This document shows positions 48,751 through 57,670 of a stretch of 64,000 bases of DNA, one piece after another. Numbering within the stretch: position 1 is the first letter of the stretch; each line of letters opens with the position of its first letter. This DNA comes from Motilibacter aurantiacus (lineage in GTDB: Bacteria; Actinomycetota; Actinomycetes; Motilibacterales; Motilibacteraceae), in NCBI RefSeq assembly GCF_011250645.1, contig NZ_JAANNO010000001.1:777520-841519 (forward strand), in the 5' to 3' direction. Position numbers and translations under genes: made by a program. The notes under the pieces are model-generated. The model was not told where the DNA came from. It did no database searches and saw nothing but the letters and a program-made list of their open reading frames with translations.

Positions 48751-49731
48751 TCACCCGCCCGCCGCCGGCCGCCCCCCGCTCGGCGGCTGCCCGCCCATGC
48801 CGCCCGGCGCCCCGCCACCACTGGGCGGCTGCCCGCCCCCGGTCGGGGTGGTCCTGGTGTCGACGCGGACCGGCAGGGAGACGGTGAGCCCGGCCGACAC
48901 GTCCCCGGTGACGGTTGCGAGCTGCAGCGCCCCGCCGTCGTCGCCGAAGACGTTGTCGCTGTCGAGGCTGACCTTCGCGAGGTTCGTCACCGAGGCCTCG
49001 TAGCCGGGCTGGGCGTACACGGTCTCGCAGGTCGACCTGGGGAGCGCGACCTGCGACGTGGCGATCACGTTCGCCACATCGGTGATGCTGTCGGCGTCCG
49101 GATAGACCTCGAAGTGGATGTGAGGCCACCGCCCGTCGTAGCAAGCGGGAAAGACGCTGGTGAACCGCACCGTGCCCGCGGAGTCGGCGATCTGCACGCC
49201 GCGCAGGAAGTTCTGGTCCGTGACGCCGTCGGAGTACATCGAGTAGCCGCCCTCGCGAGTGCAGTGCCACACGTACACCGCCACCCCCTCGAAGGGGGAA
49301 CCGCCGTTCGCGAGATCCGCAACCGTGAGCTCCAGCGTCATCGGCACGCCCTCGGCCGTCCCCGAGGAGTCGCCGAAGCTGGAGCGGATGTCGCTGCGCA
49401 CGATGCCGCTCTCCTCGAGCACGTCCGGGCCGTTCGACCCGTCCCCGGGGTACGGCCCGGCGGTCTCGTCGGGGATCTCGCCGGTCGCGGAGGTGCTTGC
49501 GGTGGCGCTGGGCGTGCTGCCGGTCGTCGCGCTCGCGGAGGAGGCGGCGGACGACGTGCCGCAGGCCGCGAGCCCCAGCCCCAGCGCGCCGAGGCCGAAC
49601 GCGCGCAGCGCCTGCCTCCGCCCGAGCAGGGTCCCGATGTCGAACCCGAGGCCCTGGTCCACGACCTCCTCGTCCGGTCGCGGCAGCACACGGCCCTCGT
49701 AGGTCGGTGTCGATGTCTGGCGCTGGGTCAC
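48751..49731 (-). CDS. intradiol ring-cleavage dioxygenase-like lipoprotein
   Basis: 326 residues from GTG 49731. The signal region is GRRQALRAFGLGALGLGLAA-C: twin arginine followed by a lipobox, so a Tat-exported lipoprotein. The catalytic fold follows, with a tyrosine region VYVWHCTREGGYSMYSDG and the histidine pair in RWPHIHFEVYPD, which in intradiol dioxygenases bind Fe(III). The C-terminus is a Gly/Pro repeat tail (GGGQPPSGGGAPGG). Secreted members occur in actinobacteria and may act on aromatic lignin-like material, though the physiological substrate is unknown. Confidence 0.85.
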   Translation of the reverse strand: MTQRQTSTPTYEGRVLPRPDEEVVDQGLGFDIGTLLGRRQALRAFGLGALGLGLAACGTSSAASSASATTGSTPSATASTSATGEIPDETAGPYPGDGSNGPDVLEESGIVRSDIRSSFGDSSGTAEGVPMTLELTVADLANGGSPFEGVAVYVWHCTREGGYSMYSDGVTDQNFLRGVQIADSAGTVRFTSVFPACYDGRWPHIHFEVYPDADSITDVANVIATSQVALPRSTCETVYAQPGYEASVTNLAKVSLDSDNVFGDDGGALQLATVTGDVSAGLTVSLPVRVDTRTTPTGGGQPPSGGGAPGGMGGQPPSGGRPAAGG

Positions 49732-49835
49732 GGCGGCCCCCTCGTGGTCGGTCCTTGGTGACACCACCTTCTGCGCCCAGCCCGGCACGGCTCTGTCACG
49801 AGGCTGTGGGTCGGCTGTGACGCGCTGAGCAGACG

Positions 49836-50417
49836 CTAAGAGCCGTCGGACCAGGCGTACCAGCCGTCGCCGAGCGGCCGCCACCAGGACAGCGAGAGGT
49901 AGCCCTCGTCCGCCAGCCGCTGCAGCCCGCCCTCGGGCAGGTAGGCGAACCCGGCCCGTCCCGTGCCCCCGTCGCCGGTCGCCTCGTCCATCAGCACGCC
50001 GCCCGGGACCGGCTCGAGCGAGGTGATCGTGTACGTCCCCAGCCGCAGCGGGGTGGGCTCGCCGTTGCCGCTGGCGAGCACCCGGCGCGCGGCGGCGTCG
50101 AGCTCCCCCCGGCCCAGCTCCCACCGCGCGCGCAGCGGCCCGTCCGCGACGGCGAGGCCGAGCACGAGGGCGCCGGCCACCGGCGCGACGAGGAACCACC
50201 AGGACCACGGCGCGCGGAGCACGCGGTTCGCGACGAGCCGCCCGGCCCAGACGAGGGCGCCGGCGGCCAGGCCGAGGACGCCGACGAGCCACCACGCCGT
50301 GTGCCGACCCGGGTACGAGCCCGACCACAGGTAGGCCGCGGCCGGCAGGACGAGCAGGGCGTGGAACGGCCAGCGGGGGACCGTGCCCCGCTCCTGCTCG
50401 CGCCGGGGGCGCGTCAC
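49836..50417 (-). CDS. hypothetical membrane protein downstream of marP
   Basis: 193 residues from GTG 50417, overlapping the marP stop in GTGA. Three hydrophobic helices (PFHALLVLPAAAYLWSG, TAWWLVGVLGLAAGALVWAG, WFLVAPVAGALVLGLAVADG) are followed by a short soluble domain ending LSLSWWRPLGDGWYAWSDGS. I recognise no family. Its tight coupling to marP suggests a membrane partner (inference). Confidence 0.65.
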   Translation of the reverse strand: MTRPRREQERGTVPRWPFHALLVLPAAAYLWSGSYPGRHTAWWLVGVLGLAAGALVWAGRLVANRVLRAPWSWWFLVAPVAGALVLGLAVADGPLRARWELGRGELDAAARRVLASGNGEPTPLRLGTYTITSLEPVPGGVLMDEATGDGGTGRAGFAYLPEGGLQRLADEGYLSLSWWRPLGDGWYAWSDGS

Positions 50418-51595
50418 GCCGCGCACGCCCTCGTGTCCACCGCCTTCGTGGCGGCGCGCGCCCCGTCGGCGACCGGCGAGAGCTCGGCGACGGTGAGGGC
50501 GTACCCGGTCTCGGCGTCGTCGACGGACTTGGCGAACACCATGCCGATCACGCCTCCGGACGGGGACAGCAGCGGGCCGCCCGAGTTGCCCGGCTGGATG
50601 CGGGCGTACAGCGAGAGCACCTCGCGGCTGACGGTCCGGGTGTTGTAGATGTTCGGCCCGCGGGCCTGGATGACCTCGCGCACGCGGGCGGCGTCGAGCC
50701 GGAACGGCCCGCCGCGCGGGAAACCGGCGACCACTCCGGAGTCGCCGCGCCCCGCGCCGTCCACCAGCGGCAGCGCCTTCGCCTCGAGGTCGGGGACGTA
50801 GAGGACGGCGACGTCGCGGGTGAAGTCGAAGGCGACGACGCGCGCCTTGTAGACCTCGCCGACGCCGCCGACCTGCACGGTCGGCTGCGTCACGCCGGCG
50901 ACGACGTGCGCGTTGGTGAGCACGTGGTGCTGGGCGTAGACGAACCCGCTGCCCTCGATGCGCCGGTCGCAGTCCTTGGAGGAGCCACTGACCTGCACGA
51001 TGCTGCGGCGGGCGGCGGCGATGCCGCGGGTCTGCACGACGCCCGCGTCGGGCGGCTCCACCGGCAGGATCCGCTCGGGAGCGAGGCCGCCGAAGACCTG
51101 CGGGAAGGACCCGTCGTCGAGCAGCGTGCGGAACGAGGAGAAGAAGTGCTGGCTCGTGTCGGGCATCGCCGAGTCGACCGCGCGCAGCACGTGCGACTCC
51201 CCGACCGCCTTGGACAGCCGCGGCAGCTCGGCCCCGCGGACGGCCGTGCCGAGGAACCACGTCACGACGAGCAGCCCCAGCACGCTCAGCAGCGCGCCCA
51301 GCGCTGAGTCGACGAGCCGGGCCGGGCCCCAGACGAGGAGGCGGCGCAGCCGCCCCCCGACGCCGGTGAGCAGCAGCTGCCCGAGCACGGCGGCGACCAC
51401 CACCACCGAGGCCGCGGCGAGCACCTGCCCCGGCCCGGGGCTCCAGTCACCCACGACCCGCGGGGTGAACACCATCGCGGCGACACCACCGCCGAGGAAG
51501 CCGACGAACCCGAGCACGGCGACGAGGAAGCCCTGGCGGAAGCCGGACAACGCGAACGAGACGATCGCGACCACCAGCGCGATGTCGAGGATCAC
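50414..51595 (-). CDS. marP: MarP-family periplasmic serine protease
   Basis: 393 residues from GTG 51595. Four transmembrane helices of the CvpA/colicin-V type ([79 protein letters not shown]) precede a chymotrypsin-like domain. The catalytic triad is His in VLTNAHVVAG, Asp in DFTRDVAVLYV and Ser in IQPGNSGGPLLSP. Two cysteines (KDCDRRIEG and TRACAA) may form the redox bridge known in M. tuberculosis MarP, which defends pH homeostasis by cleaving RipA. It is coupled by GTGA to the nudix gene upstream. Confidence 0.92.
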   Translation of the reverse strand: MILDIALVVAIVSFALSGFRQGFLVAVLGFVGFLGGGVAAMVFTPRVVGDWSPGPGQVLAAASVVVVAAVLGQLLLTGVGGRLRRLLVWGPARLVDSALGALLSVLGLLVVTWFLGTAVRGAELPRLSKAVGESHVLRAVDSAMPDTSQHFFSSFRTLLDDGSFPQVFGGLAPERILPVEPPDAGVVQTRGIAAARRSIVQVSGSSKDCDRRIEGSGFVYAQHHVLTNAHVVAGVTQPTVQVGGVGEVYKARVVAFDFTRDVAVLYVPDLEAKALPLVDGAGRGDSGVVAGFPRGGPFRLDAARVREVIQARGPNIYNTRTVSREVLSLYARIQPGNSGGPLLSPSGGVIGMVFAKSVDDAETGYALTVAELSPVADGARAATKAVDTRACAA

Positions 51596-52296
51596 GCCCC
51601 GTCGCCCCCGCTCGGCCCGCCGTCCGGCACCGGGACCTCCGTGGGCGGCAGCGTGGTCGAGATGTCCAGGGGCTCGGCCGTCTGGTCCCACGGGCGGTCC
51701 CAGCCGGCGAGGCGCAGCACCGAGGCGAGCAGGCTGCCCGTGAACCCCCAGACGAGCAGCCCGCGGACGCGGAACGCAGGCCCGACGAAGCCGCTGGACG
51801 GGTGCAGCACGCGGAGCCGGTTGGCCGGGTCGACGAGCTCGGCGACGGGCACGCGGTGGACCGACGCCACCTCCGCGGGATCGCCCGGGGCCACCGCGCT
51901 GGGCGTACGCCACCAGCCGAGCACCGGCGTCACGAGGTAGCCGCTCGGCGGCAGGAAGAGCGCGGGCAGCTCCCCGAGCACCGCGACGCCGCGCGGGTCC
52001 AGCCCGGTCTCCTCGGCGGCCTCGCGCAGCGCGGCCTCGACCGGCCCGGCGTCCTCCTCGTCGAGGCTGCCGCCGGGGAAGGCGACCTGGCCGGGGTGGT
52101 GGCGCAGCCCCTCGGCCCGCTGCAGCAGCAGGACGTCGACGCCGTCGGGCCCGCCGCCGAACAGCAGCAGCACCGCCGAGGCCCGGCCGCCCTCGGCCGG
52201 GACGGGGTGGCGGCTGAAGTCCTCGCGACGGCCGCCGCGCACGACGCGCGACAGCGGGGCGAGCGCCTCCGGCAGGTCGGAGGCGTCCGAGCTCAC
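51592..52296 (-). CDS. NUDIX hydrolase, CoA pyrophosphatase type
   Basis: 234 residues from GTG 52296, overlapping nth by four bases. The CoA-specific lead is [20 protein letters not shown], and the Nudix box [20 protein letters not shown] then EETGLDP matches GX5EX7REUXEEXGU. These enzymes split CoA into 4'-phosphopantetheine and 3',5'-ADP. The same order nth-nudix-marP exists in M. tuberculosis (Rv3672c), but the TlpA-like gene Rv3673c normally between them is absent here. Confidence 0.88.
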   Translation of the reverse strand: MSSDASDLPEALAPLSRVVRGGRREDFSRHPVPAEGGRASAVLLLFGGGPDGVDVLLLQRAEGLRHHPGQVAFPGGSLDEEDAGPVEAALREAAEETGLDPRGVAVLGELPALFLPPSGYLVTPVLGWWRTPSAVAPGDPAEVASVHRVPVAELVDPANRLRVLHPSSGFVGPAFRVRGLLVWGFTGSLLASVLRLAGWDRPWDQTAEPLDISTTLPPTEVPVPDGGPSGGDGA

Positions 52297-53129
52297 GCGA
52301 GCGTCCCGAGCGGGGACACGTCCTCGGAGTGCGCGCCGGCGGGCGCCTCGAGCTGCGCAGGCGGCACGTCCTTGACCAGCTTGCGCGCCTTCTCCGGGTC
52401 GGTCTCGCCGGTGCCGTACGCCGGGCAGAGCCGGGCGACCGGGCAGGCGCCGCACGCGGGCTTGCGGGCATGGCACGTGCGCCGGCCGTGGAAGATCAGC
52501 CGGTGGCTGAGCATCGTCCAGTCGCGCTTGTCGAACAGCGAGCCCACCTCGTGCTCGACCTGGACCGGGTCCTCGGAGGCGGTCCAGCCGAAGCGCCGGG
52601 ACAGCCGGCCGAAGTGTGTGTCGACCGTGATCCCCGGGATGCCGAAGGCGTTGCCCAGCACGACGTTCGCGGTCTTGCGCCCGACGCCGGGCAGGGTGAC
52701 GAGGTCCTCGAGCCGGTTGGGCACCTCGCCGTCGAAGCGCTCGACGAGCGCCTGGCCGAGCCCGATGACCGACTGCGTCTTGGCCCGGAAGAAGCCGGTC
52801 GGCTGCAGGATCGTCTCGAGGTCCTCGCGGTCGCCCGACGCGAAGTCGGTCGCCGTGCGGTACTTGGCGAACAGGCGCGGCGTCACGGAGTTGACCCGGA
52901 CGTCGGTCGTCTGCGCGGACAGCACGGTGGCGACGAGGAGCTCGAGCGGATTGGTGAAGTCCAGCTCGCAGTGCGCGTCGGGATAGCGCTCGGCGAGCAC
53001 CCGGTTGATCCGGCGCGCCCGCCGGACCAGGGCGGTGCGCGACTCGCCGGTCGGAGGCTCCCCTGTCGGCGGTGCCGCGGGCCCGGTGGCCGGGGTCGAC
53101 GCTCGGGCGGATCGGGAACGCGGCGGCAC
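52293..53129 (-). CDS. nth: endonuclease III
   Basis: 278 residues from GTG 53129. It removes oxidised pyrimidines from DNA and cleaves abasic sites. The family marks are [20 protein letters not shown], helix-hairpin-helix [20 protein letters not shown] (Lys active site), catalytic Asp in [11 protein letters not shown], and a four-cysteine iron-sulfur loop [17 protein letters not shown] (C-x6-C-x2-C-x5-C). A ~35-residue low-complexity extension at the N-terminus suggests the true start could be further in. It heads the nth-nudix-marP operon. Confidence 0.95.
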   Translation of the reverse strand: MPPRSRSARASTPATGPAAPPTGEPPTGESRTALVRRARRINRVLAERYPDAHCELDFTNPLELLVATVLSAQTTDVRVNSVTPRLFAKYRTATDFASGDREDLETILQPTGFFRAKTQSVIGLGQALVERFDGEVPNRLEDLVTLPGVGRKTANVVLGNAFGIPGITVDTHFGRLSRRFGWTASEDPVQVEHEVGSLFDKRDWTMLSHRLIFHGRRTCHARKPACGACPVARLCPAYGTGETDPEKARKLVKDVPPAQLEAPAGAHSEDVSPLGTLA

Positions 53130-53226
53130 GGGTGCCAGCCTACGGCGCCCGGGGTGGGTCGTCCGGGTGACCTGGCGCCCTAGCGCCTCAAGCAGTTTGG
53201 CGTCAAGGTCGAATTATTCCTCGTCA

Positions 53227-53254
53227 ACGGGCGGTCGTCGCCCCGACCGCCCGT
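53227..53254. promoter_or_regulatory. hairpin in the leader before rsiG-like gene
   Basis: 11-bp perfect inverted repeat acgggcggtcg/cgaccgcccgt (53227-53237/53244-53254, six-base loop), directly upstream of the ribosome site AGGAGG (about 53261-53266) of the RsiG-like gene. The stretch just before (53185-53225) is A+T-rich and probably holds the promoter. It could be a leader structure or a terminator. Confidence 0.5.
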
Positions 53255-53272
53255 CACTCTAGGAGGCACCAC

Positions 53273-53821
53273 ATGTCCGCATCGACGGACCATCCGGCCG
53301 GAACGGACGTCCGGAACCCGGCGGGGCCGGTCCGCCGCGGCAGCCAGCCCGCCCCCGCGCGGGTCCCGGCACTCGCGCACCTCTCGCTCGCCCAGCTGCG
53401 GGCGTACCGCTCCGACCTCGGCAACGAGGAGAGCCGTGTCTCCTACTGGCGCCGGCTCGTCCAGGCCCGCTGCGACGTGCTCGACTCCGCCCGGCTGCAC
53501 CGCCCGGACCGGCTGCGCGACGTGCTGGCGCACGGCCAGTCCGGCCCGGCCCGCTCGGCCTTCCTCACCCTCGAGGCGGCCGCTGCCCTGCCCGACCTCG
53601 AGGCCCTGCCCGAGCTGCCCGACCTCGTCGCGCTGTGGTCGGCGGTGGACCCGGAGGACAACGAGGCGCGGGCCGAGCTGATGGGCCGGCTGGCGGCCGC
53701 GGACGAGGCGCTCTCGGCGTACCGCAAGGGGCTGCACGAGCGGCTCGACCTCGCCACCCGCGAGCTCGTCGCGCGGTACGCGGAGGACCCTCGCCAGTGC
53801 CTGGTGGCGCTGCCGCTCTGA
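53273..53821 (+). CDS. RsiG-like anti-sigma factor with c-di-GMP-binding motif
   Basis: 182 residues from ATG 53273 after AGGAGG. The segment E53-x3-S57-x2-R60-x3-Q64-x3-D68 (EESRVSYWRRLVQARCD) exactly matches the E(X)3S(X)2R(X)3Q(X)3D c-di-GMP signature of RsiG, the anti-sigma factor that holds the sporulation sigma factor WhiG inactive. A second copy near residues 144-159 reads D-x3-S-x2-R-x3-H-x3-D, with E-to-D and Q-to-H changes. Streptomyces RsiG has two complete motifs, and the Rubrobacter protein one. WhiG is not in the window. The gene lies between the nth operon (divergent) and crp. Confidence 0.82.
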   Translation: MSASTDHPAGTDVRNPAGPVRRGSQPAPARVPALAHLSLAQLRAYRSDLGNEESRVSYWRRLVQARCDVLDSARLHRPDRLRDVLAHGQSGPARSAFLTLEAAAALPDLEALPELPDLVALWSAVDPEDNEARAELMGRLAAADEALSAYRKGLHERLDLATRELVARYAEDPRQCLVALPL

Positions 53822-53875
53822 CCGGCGCGCACGGCAGGGGCGCGCCGGACGGGCCGCGCGCCCCGGTTCCCGGTA

Positions 53876-53908
53876 CCCCGCCGGAAGTTCGGCCAAGATC
53901 CGGCGGGG
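53876..53908 (+). terminator. hairpin between rsiG-like gene and crp
   Basis: 10-bp perfect stem ccccgccgga/tccggcgggg (53876-53885/53899-53908, 13-base loop), 42 bases upstream of the crp start. It could end the rsiG transcript or lie in the crp leader. Confidence 0.55.
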
Positions 53909-53949
53909 TGCCTCGGTTCCCCGCCGCCGGGTGGGGCAGACTTGCGGCC

Positions 53950-54645
53950 GTGAGCAGCGACGAGGCTCAGGTCAACGACCACGTACGCCGGGCTCCGCTC
54001 TTCGCGGCCCTCGACGACGAGGCCGCCCGAGAGCTGCGCGCCACCATGGAGGAGCGCCATCTCTCCCGCGGCGACATCCTGTTCGGCGAGGGCGACGAGG
54101 GCTCGACCCTCTTCGTCGTGACCGAGGGCAAGATCAAGCTCGGGCGCACCGCCGCCGACGGCCGCGAGAACCTCCTCGGCGTCCTCGGGCCCGGCGAGAT
54201 GTTCGGCGAGCTGTCCGTGTTCGACCCCGGGCCGCGCACCGCGACGGCCACCGCGGTCACCGAGACCACGCTCATCGGGCTCGGCCACGAGGACCTCGAC
54301 AAGTGGATCCGCGGCCGCCCCGAGGTGGCCTACACGATGCTGCAGTCGCTGGCGCGCAGGCTGCGCCGGACCAACGAGTTCCTCGCGGACCTCGTCTTCA
54401 GCGACGTGCCCGGCCGCGTCGCCAAGGCCCTGCTCGACCTCGCCCGCCGCTTCGGCGTCCAGGGCGACGAGGGCGTCCACGTCACCCACGACCTCACCCA
54501 GGAGGAGCTGGCCCAACTGGTCGGCGCCTCCCGCGAGACGGTCAACAAGGCGCTGGCCGACTTCCAGCAGCGCGGGTGGATCCGGCACGAGGCACGGGCC
54601 GTGGTGCTGCTCGACGTCGACCGGCTGGCGCGCCGCGCCCGCTGA
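53950..54645 (+). CDS. crp: Crp/Fnr-family cAMP receptor-type transcription regulator
   Basis: 231 residues from GTG 53950. The cyclic-nucleotide-binding domain holds GDILFGEGDEGSTLFVVTEG and LGVLGPGEMFGELSVFDPGP with the R in PRTATATAV (the phosphate-binding Arg-Thr/Ser pattern). The hinge helix is RLRRTNEFLADLVFSDVPGR, and the DNA-binding HTH DLTQEELAQLVGASRETVNK. It corresponds to Rv3676 (Crp) in position and sequence type and would control metabolism and development genes in response to cAMP. It is convergent with the monooxygenase-like gene after only 9 bases. Confidence 0.93.
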   Translation: MSSDEAQVNDHVRRAPLFAALDDEAARELRATMEERHLSRGDILFGEGDEGSTLFVVTEGKIKLGRTAADGRENLLGVLGPGEMFGELSVFDPGPRTATATAVTETTLIGLGHEDLDKWIRGRPEVAYTMLQSLARRLRRTNEFLADLVFSDVPGRVAKALLDLARRFGVQGDEGVHVTHDLTQEELAQLVGASRETVNKALADFQQRGWIRHEARAVVLLDVDRLARRAR

Positions 54646-54654
54646 GCCGGCGGG

Positions 54655-54963
54655 TCAGACGCCGCCCGGCAGGTCGGCCAGGTGCGCGTCGAACGCCACC
54701 GTCGACTGCTCGCCGCGCAGGAACCCCTGCGCGACGATCCGCTCGACGGTCGCGAGGTACGCCGATGAGGCGGCGAGCGCCTCGGCGTCCGCCCGCGTCT
54801 TCCACAGGGTGACGACCACGCAGTCGTCTCCCTCCCGGCCCATGAGGACGCCGGCGTAGCCCGGCTGCGACCGGAACATCGGGTACGACACCTCGCGGGC
54901 GAACCGCTCGTACTCCGCGGCCCGGTCCTGCTCGACCCGCGTACGCCACACCCGCACGATCAC
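54655..54963 (-). CDS. antibiotic biosynthesis monooxygenase (ABM) domain protein
   Basis: 102 residues from GTG 54963. One ABM dimeric alpha-beta barrel: MIVRVWRTRVEQDRAAEYER, MFRSQPGYAGVLMGREGDD, VVTLWKTRADAEALAASSAY. Such domains act as cofactor-free quinol or antibiotic monooxygenases or as heme-degrading enzymes. The catalytic residues are not diagnosable here. It stands alone, converging on crp. Confidence 0.75.
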   Translation of the reverse strand: MIVRVWRTRVEQDRAAEYERFAREVSYPMFRSQPGYAGVLMGREGDDCVVVTLWKTRADAEALAASSAYLATVERIVAQGFLRGEQSTVAFDAHLADLPGGV

Positions 54964-55196
54964 GTCGGCTCCTTCCGTCAGCCCCCGCAGGCCGTCCGGG
55001 CAGCATCCTGCCGGGTCCGCACCGTCCCCGACGCGGGCCGCCGCAACGGCATCCGGGCCCGGAGGCCGTCAGCACGACCCCCAGGTTCGGACGCGGGTAC
55101 CGGCCGTGCGTCGGCGAGCGCCTGCCGGTGGCCAGCCTCTACGCTGCCGAACTCCAGCCCGGAGCGACTGTCGCGGGCGCACACCGAGGGGACCGC

Positions 55197-56804
55197 ATGA
55201 GCACTCCCGCGCGCCAGAGCAGCGCAGACAGCGCAGACAGCGCCGACAGCGCAGACAGCGCCGGCCTGGCCGAGTTCGGCTACGCCGAGCGGCTGGACCG
55301 CAGCATCGGCCGGTTCTCCAGCTTCGCGGCCGGGATCAGCTACATCTCGATCCTCACCGGGACCTTCCAGCTGTTCTACTTCGGCTACAGCGGAGCCGGC
55401 CCGTCGTACGTCTGGTCCTGGCCGATCGTCTTCGTCGGCCAGCTGATGGTCGCCCTCTGCTTCGCCGAGCTGGCCGCGCGCTACCCCGTGGCCGGGTCGG
55501 TCTACAACTGGGCCAAGAAGCTCGGCACCGCGACGACGGCCTGGCTGGCCGGCTGGACGATGATGGTCGCCTCGATCGTGAGCATCGCCGCCGTCGCGCT
55601 GGCGTACCAGATCACGCTGCCGCAGCTCTGGTCCGGGTTCCAGGTCTGGGGCGACGGCACGGGGACGTACGACTTCGCCGTCAACGCCGTGATCCTCGCC
55701 GGCGTGCTGATCCTGTTCACCACGGTGGTCAACGCGTACGGCGTGAAGCTCATGACGCGCATCAACAGCACCGGTGTGATCATCGAGCTGGTCGCCGCCG
55801 TGCTGATCATCGTCCTGCTCGCCTTCGCCGCCCGCCGCGGGCCGGACGTGGTCACCCAGACCAACGGCGCCGGCGAGGGGCAGTCGCTCGGCTACCTGGG
55901 CGCGTTCCTGGTGGCCTCGATCGCCTCGGGCTACGTCATGTACGGCTTCGACACCGCCAGCTCCCTGGGCGAGGAGACGGTCGACCCGCGCCGCACGGCC
56001 CCCAGCGCGATCCTGCGCGCGATCAGCGCGTCGTTCGTCCTCGGCGGGCTCATCCTGCTGCTCGCCGTCATGGCCGTGCGCGACGTGAAGGACCCGGCGC
56101 TCGGGTCGAGCACCGGCGGCCTGCAGTACGTGATCCTGCAGGCGCTGCCCGGCGGTGTCGGCAAGGCCTTCCTCGTGTGCATCGTCATCGCGATCACCGT
56201 CTGCGCGCTCGCCGTCCACACCGCCGCCATGCGGCTGATGTTCGCCATGGCCCGCGACAACAACCTGCCCGCCAGCCCCAAGCTCGCCGCCGTCCACCCG
56301 ACGCACAAGACCCCGGTCACCGCGGCCGTCGTCATCGGGCTGCTCGCGATGGCCATCCTGCTGGTGAACATCCGGCAGCCGCAGATCTTCACCGTCGTCA
56401 CGAGCATCGCGATCGTGATGGTCTACCTGGCGTACCTGCTCGTCACGGTCCCGATGCTGGTCCGCCGCCTGCGCGGCGACTGGCCGGGCACCGCCGCCAC
56501 GGGCCCCGACGGCCGGCGCTACTTCTCCCTCGGCCGGTGGGGCCTGCCGGTCAACGTCCTCGCGGTCCTCTGGGGCGGCTCGATGGCGCTCAACATCGCC
56601 TGGCCGCGCCGGTCGGTCTACAACGCCACCGAGCCGTACCACTGGTACCTGCAGTGGGGCGCGTTCGTCTTCGTCGGCGCGATCATGCTCGGCGGCCTCG
56701 CGTACTACCTCGGCCGGCAGCGCTCGCGCACCGGCGTGCTCCCCGAGCACGCCGTCGTCCTCCCCGCGGGCCGGCCGCTGGCGCTGGAAGGCGAGGGCAG
56801 CTGA
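55197..56804 (+). CDS. APC-superfamily amino acid permease
   Basis: 535 residues from ATG 55197. About twelve hydrophobic segments: FSSFAAGISYISILTGTFQL, the conserved ELAARYPVAGSVYNWAKKLG, IVSIAAVALAYQITLPQLW, and SLGEETVDPRRTAPSAILRA (the consensus amphipathic region), followed by GLLAMAILLVNIRQPQIFTV. The family is that of GABA/amino-acid/polyamine permeases. The N-terminus is unusual in carrying ADSADSADSADSAG encoded by 9-bp repeats. It is a single gene. Confidence 0.9.
   Translation: MSTPARQSSADSADSADSADSAGLAEFGYAERLDRSIGRFSSFAAGISYISILTGTFQLFYFGYSGAGPSYVWSWPIVFVGQLMVALCFAELAARYPVAGSVYNWAKKLGTATTAWLAGWTMMVASIVSIAAVALAYQITLPQLWSGFQVWGDGTGTYDFAVNAVILAGVLILFTTVVNAYGVKLMTRINSTGVIIELVAAVLIIVLLAFAARRGPDVVTQTNGAGEGQSLGYLGAFLVASIASGYVMYGFDTASSLGEETVDPRRTAPSAILRAISASFVLGGLILLLAVMAVRDVKDPALGSSTGGLQYVILQALPGGVGKAFLVCIVIAITVCALAVHTAAMRLMFAMARDNNLPASPKLAAVHPTHKTPVTAAVVIGLLAMAILLVNIRQPQIFTVVTSIAIVMVYLAYLLVTVPMLVRRLRGDWPGTAATGPDGRRYFSLGRWGLPVNVLAVLWGGSMALNIAWPRRSVYNATEPYHWYLQWGAFVFVGAIMLGGLAYYLGRQRSRTGVLPEHAVVLPAGRPLALEGEGS
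55224..55259. repeat. 9-bp tandem repeat, four units
   Basis: Four copies of gcagacagc (third with one change) encode Ala-Asp-Ser repeats at the N-terminus of the permease. Copy changes keep the frame. Confidence 0.85.
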
Positions 56805-56823
56805 GCCGCGGCCCTCGCGGCGG

Positions 56824-57666
56824 TCAGCGCGCGGCGGGGGCGGCCAGCGCCTGCGGGTCGAAGCGGGCCAGCAGCACCGCCCCCGTCGCCGCCAGGACGA
56901 CACCGAGCAGGGAGACCGGCAGCCAGCCGTCGCGCACCGCGTCGCCCAGCAGGGCCATGCCCACGAGTGACGGCCCCGCGGTCTGGCAGAGGACCATCGC
57001 CCCCGTCGCCGTGATCGCCGAGCCGCGCTGCATGGCGGCCGAGTAGAGCAGGAACGCGACGGTCCCGCCGGCCAGCAGTGAGTACGTCGCCGGGTCGCTC
57101 AGGACGTCGGGCGGGAGGAACGTCGGGAGCACCCGCCCGGAGACCGCCACGACGGCGAACCCCATCCCGGACACCAGCCCGAGCAGGAGGGCGCCGCGCG
57201 TCCCGGACGCCCGCCCGGCCAGCGCGCCGGCGAGGACGATCCCGGCCACGACGGCCAGCAGCCAGGCGCGCTCCGCCGCCGAGGTCGTCACCTCCCCCTC
57301 CTCGCCGCCGCCCAGCGCGAGCAGGGCCAGCCCGGCGCAGACGGCGGCCACCGCGGCGTACTCCTGGCGGTTGAGCGGGGCCTTGAGCAGGCGGGCGCTG
57401 AGCAGGGCGGTCACCGCGACGCTCGACCCGATGACCGCCTGGGCGAGGAACAGCGGCATCAGCCGCAGCGCGGCGAAGTGCAGCCCGAACCCGGCGAGGT
57501 TGAGCGCCAGCGCCGCGACGAACTCGGGGTGGCGCAGCATGCGCAGCAGCAGCCGCGGGTCGACCGCGTCCGTGACCTGCTCGCGGCGGGCGGCCATGGC
57601 CTGCAGCAGCGCGGCCACCCCGAAGGCGACGGCCGCCGTGAGCGCCGTGAGGAAGCCGAGCGCCAT
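56824..57666 (-). CDS. EamA/DMT-family membrane transporter
   Basis: 280 residues, ten hydrophobic segments in two repeats. Segments include LTALTAAVAFGVAALLQAMA, LALNLAGFGLHFAALRLMPL, AVIGSSVAVTALLSARLLKA, AGGTVAFLLYSAAMQRGSAI and GWLPVSLLGVVLAATGAVLL. This is the drug/metabolite transporter topology. Substrate unknown. It lies 4 bases downstream of the phosphatidylcholine synthase-like gene and is probably co-transcribed with it. Confidence 0.8.
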   Translation of the reverse strand: MALGFLTALTAAVAFGVAALLQAMAARREQVTDAVDPRLLLRMLRHPEFVAALALNLAGFGLHFAALRLMPLFLAQAVIGSSVAVTALLSARLLKAPLNRQEYAAVAAVCAGLALLALGGGEEGEVTTSAAERAWLLAVVAGIVLAGALAGRASGTRGALLLGLVSGMGFAVVAVSGRVLPTFLPPDVLSDPATYSLLAGGTVAFLLYSAAMQRGSAITATGAMVLCQTAGPSLVGMALLGDAVRDGWLPVSLLGVVLAATGAVLLARFDPQALAAPAAR

Positions 57667-57670
57667 GCCG

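Noticed and set aside
45268-49761. 1497-codon open frame on the plus strand
   Set aside because: It covers parts of several well-supported genes in other frames, is arginine/alanine-rich as GC-biased shadow frames are, and contains no family motif.
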